Below, in pieces: positions 57,167 to 64,000 of a DNA stretch of 64,000 bases; position 1 is the stretch's first letter, and each line of letters begins with the position of its first letter. The position numbers were made by a program, and so were the translations under genes. Under the pieces are notes generated by a model. It was given only the letters and a program-made list of their open reading frames with translations. It was not told the DNA's origin and made no database searches. The DNA is from Bacteroidales bacterium (GTDB lineage Bacteria > Bacteroidota > Bacteroidia > Bacteroidales > UBA3663): contig JAILKE010000014.1 of assembly GCA_024694125.1 (NCBI GenBank), forward strand, positions 51,294-115,293, given 5' to 3'.

Positions 57167-57790
57167 TTACAGGTTATTACTAGTTCTTATCACTCCCTCT
57201 TCCCATACGGTGTAATAGCTGCCTGGATCTCCGGTGAATCTGCCTTGACAGTATGCCTTGTATCCTGCCACTCTCACCTTGATGCCTGCCATGTATTTCA
57301 CTCTCATGGCGGATTTGCCCATCGGCTGGCCTTTGTACTCCTGGCTTATGAAGATGAAGCTCTTATGCTTGAATCTGTCCACCAGCGCCTTGGTTTCCTC
57401 GTACGACCATCCCGCATACTGGAAGGAATCGATGATTACGAAGTTGGCGCTCCTTTTTTTGGACAGCCGTTCGGTCAGTTCTTCCAGGGTGTCCTCCGTT
57501 ACCACTCTGAATCGTCCCTGCACATCGCTCATTCGGAATCTTTCCATTCTTTCCTGGAACGAGAGGTTGACGCCCTCTTCATAGCTCACGTATAGTACGT
57601 GCCCGTAGTTGCACAGTTCTTTGGCTAACTGCATCACGAAGCTGCTCTTGCCACTGGCCGATGGCCCACACACGAACCAGGTGTCATTGATTGTCGGTTC
57701 TCCGAATGGACCGCTCCATTTCGAATCCCAAGGCAGACATACCCATTGTTTCTGCGCTATCTCTTTCGGGCTGTATGCTCTCTTTGCCAT
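57167..57790 (-). CDS. RecA-like P-loop ATPase
   Basis: Walker A GPSASGKSS, Walker B NFVIIDSFQ. Confidence 0.8.
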   Translation of the reverse strand: MAKRAYSPKEIAQKQWVCLPWDSKWSGPFGEPTINDTWFVCGPSASGKSSFVMQLAKELCNYGHVLYVSYEEGVNLSFQERMERFRMSDVQGRFRVVTEDTLEELTERLSKKRSANFVIIDSFQYAGWSYEETKALVDRFKHKSFIFISQEYKGQPMGKSAMRVKYMAGIKVRVAGYKAYCQGRFTGDPGSYYTVWEEGVIRTSNNL

Positions 57791-57795
57791 GGCTC

Positions 57796-58665
57796 CTATG
57801 CTTTCAGTTTCTCAATCTCGGTATAAACTCTTCTCAGACCACCCATGCTGCGTCTTACTACCAAGGCTATATCTGTGCCCTCCGGCGCATTCACTTTGGC
57901 TACCACTCGGGCCTGCTCTGCCAGGAACTTCTCTCGTTCCTTACCGTCATCTGGAGTGACTTTCGAGTAGCGACTACCGAAACGGCTCAACATCTCTGCA
58001 TATCCGACCTTCTGTCGGTCTATCGAGCGGTCTATCTTGGCTTTCAGACCATCTGCTCCCATCATGTACCAGGCACAGCAGCGTTCGGTGGCATTCCACA
58101 GCGCCTTGAGTTCCAGGAAGGCCTCATTGCTCAGATCTCCGGCTTCATCCAGTATGATCAGCGGGTTCTCTATTGACCGCAGGTAATATACCAGGTCCTC
58201 ATAGATATCCACATACCACCCCGTGCAGCCGACGCCGAACTCCGATGCTATCTTCTTGACCAGGCGGGTCTTGGTCTTCACTTGACTGCAGTCGATATAG
58301 ATGGCATTGGCATGGCTTTGCACATAGTTGCGGGCTGTGAAGGTCTTCCCGATATTGGGCATGTCACACAGTATGCCGCTCAGACTTGACTGCTGCGCCA
58401 GCTCCAACTGTGCCGTGATGTACTGCCAGGTGGCAGTCTTGGCTGCCTTCCAGTCTATCTCGCCCTTCAGGTTCACTCCCAGGCGGCGGGCTATGCTTAT
58501 CCAGTTTGCATCACTCAGCACTCGCTCTATCTGCCCGTTCTTCAGCGCACTGTACACGCTGGTGGTTATACCCAGCGAGGCTGCATGCTTCGCATCACTC
58601 GGGTAATTCTCTCTGTTGGCTGCTATCGCAGCGGCAATCTTTTGTTTGTTCGATGTTGTAATCAT
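57796..58665 (-). CDS. MuB-like AAA+ DNA transposition protein
   Basis: N-terminal HTH-like region, P-loop MPNIGKT, PLIILDEAGDLSNEAF; adjacent to the MuA homologue. Confidence 0.88.
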   Translation of the reverse strand: MITTSNKQKIAAAIAANRENYPSDAKHAASLGITTSVYSALKNGQIERVLSDANWISIARRLGVNLKGEIDWKAAKTATWQYITAQLELAQQSSLSGILCDMPNIGKTFTARNYVQSHANAIYIDCSQVKTKTRLVKKIASEFGVGCTGWYVDIYEDLVYYLRSIENPLIILDEAGDLSNEAFLELKALWNATERCCAWYMMGADGLKAKIDRSIDRQKVGYAEMLSRFGSRYSKVTPDDGKEREKFLAEQARVVAKVNAPEGTDIALVVRRSMGGLRRVYTEIEKLKA

Positions 58666-58699
58666 AAGTTTGGTATTTTAATTGTGTTATAATGGGATT

Positions 58700-60703
58700 C
58701 TAAAAGTCTTGTAATGCCCGCGCTATGCTGTCTTCCGGTATTGAGGCATTTGTTTCCACCGTTGGTTCGGGCGGTTCTTGATACTCGACTGCCAGATCTT
58801 CGTCATCGACCTCTTCCGGATTGGACTTTGGCAGGATGCCGGCTCGGGTGATGGCGTTTTCTCTCACATACTTGCCGAACTTGGATATCTTCTTCTGCTG
58901 TTCTATGTAGGCAACCACATCTTCATCTGTCTGCTCGGCCATCACTCTGTTGTAGGTGGCCACACGTTCTACATGGTCTATGTATCGGTCGCCCTGGAAG
59001 AGATAGACGTCTGTCGGTTCCCCGTTCTCGTCTGGCAGATAGTAGGCTGTCACCTTATAGTTGTTCGGCATCAGCTTCTCCAGCACGCTCGTATCGCTCA
59101 GCCACCATTCACAGTAGGCAACCTGTACTGTCGAGTTCCTCTTGATGCTTGTTTCTACCCGCTCTCCGATGTATCGGCTCAATGTCAGCTTGTCCAGTGG
59201 CTTTAGGTTCGGGTTGATGTTGGCTTGCAGCACTTCCCATCTTGTCATGCCAGGATATTTCTTCTGATTAGGGTGCAGGCTGTGGTTCCACTCGTGATTG
59301 TCTCGTAGGTCATCAGCTATCAGTTCATCCCAACTGTAGTACTCTTTATCCTCGTATAGCTCGTTGGTTTCATCGCTGATCTTCTGGCTTTCGGTCCTCC
59401 ACTTGCCTTTGCCGTAGAATCGGCCTATCCCTTCATGGTTCTTGTGTATCACCGAGCGCTTTTTCGCGCCGTTCATGGCTTCGGCATATTTCTCTTGCGA
59501 GTTCTGCGGGGCGCAGAAGTGGACGAATGGGAACGCTACTCCAGCTTGCAGGAAGCCCTCCTTGTATTGCGTCATCAAATGGTTCTCTACCTCGATGCCG
59601 GCAGGCATTCCCCAGCCATTCCTCTCTATCAGCCGGAACATGTCGCGGAAGCAGTCCACTACCAGTCCCTCGTCTTTCTTCCTGGCATAACTGGCTCCGA
59701 GCACACACTGACTTACTACATCGTACGCATAGTAGGCATGGACGCGCTGCTTTGAGTCATTCAGCTTGCGGGTCAGGTCCACGTCATCCATGGTGATCTG
59801 ACTCAGCGAGTACTCGCCGGCATGGCGGTGTACGTGGGGCATCTGCTCGTGCATGAAGGTGGTGAAGCTCGACAGCGCATGCTCTATCAGCATCCGGTTC
59901 TTCGGCTTGTTCAGATAGTTGTTGATGGTTGATTCGCTCAGTACCATCGGTTCGCCGTTCTTGTCGCACCAGTCTTCTGGGTTGAGCAGCTCTCCTGTAT
60001 CTGGATCATACACCTCCAGTTCTCCGGTCACGAACTGATTGTACATCTCCGCCACCGATGTGTTCCATGGCTTGTTCGGGAGTATGGCAATACCCAGTAT
60101 CAGACGCTCTGTCTTTTGGTCCACCTTTCTGGCTGACTGATTGCCGTACTTGCCGCTTATCAGTGCCACATAGCCATTGCTCTTGTACTCATTGACCCTC
60201 TTCCGCAGTCGCAGACCGCTTGTCGGCAGTGTGTGTCCGTATTCCTTCTTCAAGATTTCGAGCACGGCGCCCATCTGGTCCCAGTTATACTTGCCGCCGA
60301 ATAGACGCTGCGCCGCCTGGGCTCTGTCATATAGCTTGATGCAGGTATTCAGCACCGAGGCATTCACCACGTACTCGTTCACCTTCTCTTCCGTGAGGTC
60401 TATGCCGGTCTTCGTCTTGTCGTAGAACCAAGCCACTGCCGATTGGTCTCTCTCGTAGTTCGAACAGATCCATCCCTTCAGCCTCTCTTGCATTCCTCCT
60501 GGATAGAGCGCCTCCACTTTCTTCTTATATCGGGCAGGCAAGCTATCTACGGCTACCAGAGCGATGTTGCCACGTCCGCCACCCTTCTGCACCACTTCGA
60601 TGCTGCCACGGTGCGCCAACTGCCTGTAGCATGCAGCGTTCATCACGCCGCCGCCCACCAGATCTGACTGACTGATACATAGCCGTTGTCCGTAGTATTC
60701 CAT
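58700..60703 (-). CDS. MuA-like DDE transposase
   Basis: Mu-type N-terminal DNA-binding regions; catalytic core with QITMDDVDLTRKL and NSQEKYAEAMNGAKKR. Confidence 0.9.
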   Translation of the reverse strand: MEYYGQRLCISQSDLVGGGVMNAACYRQLAHRGSIEVVQKGGGRGNIALVAVDSLPARYKKKVEALYPGGMQERLKGWICSNYERDQSAVAWFYDKTKTGIDLTEEKVNEYVVNASVLNTCIKLYDRAQAAQRLFGGKYNWDQMGAVLEILKKEYGHTLPTSGLRLRKRVNEYKSNGYVALISGKYGNQSARKVDQKTERLILGIAILPNKPWNTSVAEMYNQFVTGELEVYDPDTGELLNPEDWCDKNGEPMVLSESTINNYLNKPKNRMLIEHALSSFTTFMHEQMPHVHRHAGEYSLSQITMDDVDLTRKLNDSKQRVHAYYAYDVVSQCVLGASYARKKDEGLVVDCFRDMFRLIERNGWGMPAGIEVENHLMTQYKEGFLQAGVAFPFVHFCAPQNSQEKYAEAMNGAKKRSVIHKNHEGIGRFYGKGKWRTESQKISDETNELYEDKEYYSWDELIADDLRDNHEWNHSLHPNQKKYPGMTRWEVLQANINPNLKPLDKLTLSRYIGERVETSIKRNSTVQVAYCEWWLSDTSVLEKLMPNNYKVTAYYLPDENGEPTDVYLFQGDRYIDHVERVATYNRVMAEQTDEDVVAYIEQQKKISKFGKYVRENAITRAGILPKSNPEEVDDEDLAVEYQEPPEPTVETNASIPEDSIARALQDF

Positions 60704-60727
60704 TGTATTGTCTGCTTTAATTAGTTA

Positions 60728-60841
60728 TCAACTGTTCAATATCATATAGACTAACCCCGCCATCAGGTAGGCAGCCGTGAATGCCACATACAGCACTCCG
60801 AACCATCCCTCATCCTCCGGGTCTTTCCCTCGTCTTTTCAT
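60728..60841 (-). CDS. 37-aa membrane mini-protein
   Basis: MKRRGKDPEDEGWFGVLYVAFTAAYLMAGLVYMILNS; between transposase and early regulators. Confidence 0.5.
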   Translation of the reverse strand: MKRRGKDPEDEGWFGVLYVAFTAAYLMAGLVYMILNS

Positions 60842-60863
60842 AGCTTGTTGTTTTGGAGATGGG

Positions 60864-61250
60864 TTACTGCAGCAGCCCTGCCATACGGGCAGCCTCTCTC
60901 TGTATCTCGCTCAGGTCACTTACTCGGATATTGCTCCAGTGGGACTTGACTTCACCGCACTTCATCAGGTCGGCATCTCCCGTCGCTTTGCTCACTTCGA
61001 GCAGCACGTCATTGGGCCAATACTGCCGCATGTAGCCGTCGGCATCATGCACTGTCTCCATGCTGGGCTGCAGGGTCATCAGTATGCCGCCTTTCTCCAG
61101 CGCCAACTTCCGGATCCGTCTGCAGATGGGCATATCGTCAGCGAAACTCAATGCTCTCCACACACTCATTCTCGAGGTTCCGAAGGCCGTAATCAGCTCT
61201 TCTCGTATCTGACGCGTAACCTCAATCTGTTGTCTTGCTCTCATTGTCAT
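60864..61250 (-). CDS. Early phage protein, putative DNA-binding
   Basis: 128 aa: RQIREELITAFGTSRMSVWRALSFADDMPICRRIRKLAL (HTH-like). Confidence 0.55.
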   Translation of the reverse strand: MTMRARQQIEVTRQIREELITAFGTSRMSVWRALSFADDMPICRRIRKLALEKGGILMTLQPSMETVHDADGYMRQYWPNDVLLEVSKATGDADLMKCGEVKSHWSNIRVSDLSEIQREAARMAGLLQ

Positions 61251-61455
61251 TGTCTTTTGTTGTTGGATAAATCTTGTCTCCTATCTCCATGATGTCTTCC
61301 TCGACATCCATCAGGACTCTCATGCACTTCATTATCTGGCAGGCCTGGGGATTCTCATCTTCTTGAATCCGGTCCAACTCGTGCCAGACGAAATCTATAC
61401 GCCCCGCATTCCTCCAGAGTTTGCAGGCTGCACTCCTTAATTCGTTCTTTGACAT
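61222..61455 (-). CDS. Small early phage protein
   Basis: 77-aa ORF, first gene of the leftward early operon. Confidence 0.5.
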   Translation of the reverse strand: MSKNELRSAACKLWRNAGRIDFVWHELDRIQEDENPQACQIMKCMRVLMDVEEDIMEIGDKIYPTTKDNDNESKTTD

Positions 61456-61504
61456 ATACTTTAATTTTTAAAGGTTAAAATTTGGTCGTTTGATTTCTTT
61501 TCTC

Positions 61505-61532
61505 TATCTTTGCATCGATAGTTACAGGTAAC
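61505..61532 (+). promoter_or_regulatory. Repressor promoter TATCTTTG with overlapping operator-like palindrome
   Basis: TATCTTTG 61505-61512; GTTAC-AG-GTAAC 61521-61532. Confidence 0.6.
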
Positions 61533-61596
61533 GACGGTGCAAATATATAGAGTTTATTCTATATATCCAAATAAAATATTGAAAATTTTCGTTTTT

Positions 61597-62055
61597 ATGA
61601 GCAATTTTATAGAAAGACTTCAATTTTTCATGACAAAAGAAGGCATCAACGACAATCAAATGACTGTCGCTGCTGGGCTATCTGTAGGTTTGCTTGGCAA
61701 GGCGAAGCTTGCTGGAAAGGGGATGAGTTCTAATAATATTGAAAAAATTCTATTAGCATACCCCGATTTGTCCCCGGATTGGCTCTTAACTGGAAGGGGG
61801 GAAATGCTCAAAACGAATGGTACTTTGAGTAATACCCCCTCGTTATCTCAAAATGGAAACGCTTCTCCTATAGGTGGCAAAGATAATGAATTATCTCCAA
61901 ATAATCAAGAAAATTTAGAAATAAAATGTGATGCTTTTGCACCATTGTTCCAAATGATCCGAGAGAAAGATACTATCATACGCCAGCAGGCTGAGGAGAT
62001 TGGCCAGCTACGCGAGCGCTTATCTCATCTGGATCACACCTCTAAGTCACAATAA
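61597..62055 (+). CDS. HTH repressor (CI-like)
   Basis: MSNFIERLQFFMTKEGINDNQMTVAAGLSVGLLGKAKLAGKGMSSNNIEKILLAYPDLSPDWLLTGRGEML. Confidence 0.85.
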   Translation: MSNFIERLQFFMTKEGINDNQMTVAAGLSVGLLGKAKLAGKGMSSNNIEKILLAYPDLSPDWLLTGRGEMLKTNGTLSNTPSLSQNGNASPIGGKDNELSPNNQENLEIKCDAFAPLFQMIREKDTIIRQQAEEIGQLRERLSHLDHTSKSQ

Positions 62056-62082
62056 TTCATATTTCTACTGACGAAACTGATA

Positions 62083-62130
62083 TTTTCTCTCATATTTTCT
62101 ACTGTTTTCTACGAATTTCTCCCATTTTCT
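62083..62130. repeat. Helically phased (T/A)TTTCT array
   Basis: TTTTCT or ATTTCT at 62083, 62095, 62105, 62115, 62125. Confidence 0.7.
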
Positions 62131-62445
62131 CACCTTTATTTATATATTATGTGCAGATAGGCCAAAATGCGCCCATATCTGCTCCCTCAGCATATCCCTC
62201 TGGGTACCCACCTGGCAACCCCCTCGATACCCCCTCGGCACCCCTATGGCGCCCACCCACCCCTCCATGGCCTCATTAATTTTGCCCAATTTTGGTTAAA
62301 CTATTGATTTATAGGAATATAATAAAATACCACTTAAAATACATGGGTGCATTTTCCCCCATCCTATTATGCCGTTTTTTAAATTATGGTCTTTTTTTTG
62401 TATAGTTTCCCCCCCTCGTAGATACCCCCCTCAAACCATAGTTTT

Positions 62446-62504
62446 GTCACTCCAAACTTTTTATTTTGTCACTCCAAACTGTCACTCCAAATGTCACCCC
62501 AAAC
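62446..62504 (+). repeat. Four copies of GTCACTCCAAAC-like repeat
   Basis: Starts at 62446, 62468, 62481, 62493. Confidence 0.85.
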
Positions 62505-62886
62505 CCAAAAATTGCCCATTTTTCGACCTTTTTTGTCACATCGAGCTATGCCAGGACCATCAGCCTACCACCCCCTTTTTAACCCGTTTTTTTAAGTGTT
62601 ATCAACAGCCATCGTCTTGGTGTTGACCGCCATTCCAACAGCCTTCTATCAACCTTCTAACCACGTTCTATCATCCCTCCGACATCGCGTCTGCAGCTCC
62701 GTTTTCGCAATCACCCCACTATACCACACAATCCACTCCACAAACGCTCCTACCGCACTTTTCGTACCTCTGCGCCCCATCCATCCGGGCACAAAAAAAG
62801 GCCGCAGACACATAGTCCACGACCTCAATCTCCCGGCATTCGATTTCCACCGTTCTCGTTCTTCATCCGACCCTCAGCAGGGCCCA

Positions 62887-63081
62887 GTTAAACCTACTGG
62901 CGCTCGATGTTAAACCTATGTAAACTTACAGCCATTTCTCCGCTCCCAGATGTAAACCAAAATTAAACCAATGTAAACGTTTCGTTTTGTGGCTGTCACA
63001 CTTGCCCAAACATCATAACTCCCTGATATTCCGCTCACTACCCCCGATTTTCTCTCCCCCTCATTCTATACGCTTCATTTT
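62887..63081 (-). repeat. Left-end transposase-site region
   Basis: Inverted ACGTTTCGTTTTGTG 62977-62991 (15-bp match to the right end), terminal ACGCTTCATTTT 63070-63081, plus GTTAAACCTA x2 and ATGTAAAC x3. Confidence 0.7.
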
Positions 63082-63090
63082 CTGCCCTAT

Positions 63091-63095
63091 ACATT
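63091..63095. repeat. Target-site duplication ACATT, high-coordinate copy
   Basis: Identical to 26804-26808. Confidence 0.9.
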
Positions 63096-63959
63096 AGTCA
63101 GTTTGTTGCATTCTTTAAAAGCACTGGAAGAAATGGTTTTGCAGTCAGTATTAATTCTACACCTTATAATATTTGTGGATTTGGCCTTTATCAATGCAGC
63201 GTAAGGATTATCTTGACTGCCTAAATAAAGGGCATTGTTATATTCGTTATATTGAAGGTTATTACAACCTTCGAAAGCATTACTACATATGCATGTTATA
63301 TTGTTCGGAATGGAGATATTGGTTAAATCTGTGCAACCACTGAATGCTTCACTCAAAATACATTTGCAGTTTTCATTAATAACACAACTTGATATGTCTT
63401 TGGATTTGGCCTTTATCAAAACAACGTAAGGATTATCTTGGTTGCCTAAATATAGTGCATTGTTATACTCATTATATTGAAGTTTATCACATTTTTCAAA
63501 AATAGGTCCATCGCCGAAGGTTATTATACTATTCGGAATGGATATGCTCGTTAGACTGGAGCAGTAATTGAAAGCTCCAGTTCCAATATATCTCACACTG
63601 TCAGGAATGACTAAGCTTGTCAACGATTCACATTTATAAAAAGCATCCCAGTCAATGTATGTAATACTATTCGGAATAGTAATTCTTTTTAAAAAATGGC
63701 ATTGTCTAAATGCGCTCATTCCTATGTTTTTTACATCTTGTTGGATTCCATGACTATTTTTAACTGTAGATGGAATGATTATTGCAGTGTCACGGCGGGT
63801 GACTCCGCGTACTTCAACCTTATTTTCAGTTATCTTGAATTTCGTTTTGTTGTAACTGAAATGTAGGCCATTGAAAACAATATCTTCTTGCGAATATGCT
63901 GATTGGCATAAAAGCATTAATATAGACATAAAGAAAATGTTTAGTAAGGCTTGTTTCAT
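63091..63959 (-). pseudogene. 5' fragment of prophage-interrupted BspA-like LRR_5 surface protein gene
   Basis: Signal peptide and LRR_5 repeats (LKRITIPNSITYIDWDAFYKCESLTSLVIPDSVRYIGTGAF); stops at the prophage junction. Confidence 0.92.
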
Positions 63960-64000
63960 AGATGAAATTTGATTAGAAGATAATACATAAAATATTGATT

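Larger units (their letters stand above)
26809..63090 (-). mobile_element. Complete Mu-like transposable prophage (about 36.3 kb) carrying a DGR
   Basis: MuA/MuB-like proteins, Gam, GemA, Mu-type head genes, TSD, inverted end-binding sites and precise interruption of a host ORF. Confidence 0.95.

Noticed and set aside
62446-62504. CRISPR-like short repeats
   Set aside because: Units of about 12 bp with 0-10 nt spacing are too short and irregular for a CRISPR array.
62369-62913. Plus-strand ORFs of 85 and 105 aa
   Set aside because: In a C-rich repeat-bearing region, no domain, composition explained by base bias.

Overview
The window is Bacteroidales-type DNA: promoters read TAnnTTTG and the gene families fit. 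Host chromosome occupies about 1-26.8 kb and resumes after 63.09 kb. Between them lies a complete Mu-like transposable prophage of about 36.3 kb (26809-63090). Host content: LiaF-like, zinc-ribbon/TerB-repeat and YkvA-like proteins, a probable structured ncRNA, an alpha-2-macroglobulin/PbpC pair, a hexuronate catabolic locus (hexuronate MFS transporter, KDPG aldolase, kdgK, uxaC, uxaB, uxaA) and surface proteins (fimbrillin-like, GLUG). The prophage splits a BspA-like LRR_5 gene. Removing it and one copy of the ACATT target duplication restores one 606-aa ORF in frame, which fixes the boundaries to within 1 nt. The main signal is a diversity-generating retroelement (DGR) at the Mu-right end: a reverse transcriptase with a GLRSSQ motif, a 113-bp template repeat (28441-28553) and a matching variable repeat (28779-28891) at the 3' end of a 2274-aa tail-fibre gene. 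They differ at 12 positions, 11 of which are adenines in the coding-strand template. Other notable items: an A_AAA_AAA -1 frameshift joining two tail-chaperone ORFs, a MuF head protein with a CdiA-C-like nuclease tail, nested spanin-like genes, a lone counter-oriented membrane mini-gene with its own promoter, Mu-like end-binding-site arrays, and a four-helix-bundle (S23/Avd-fold) gene flanked by imperfect inverted repeats in the uronate locus. Overall organisation resembles the Hankyphage type of DGR-bearing Bacteroides transposable phages (from memory, not searched). No tRNA, rRNA or CRISPR array was recognised.
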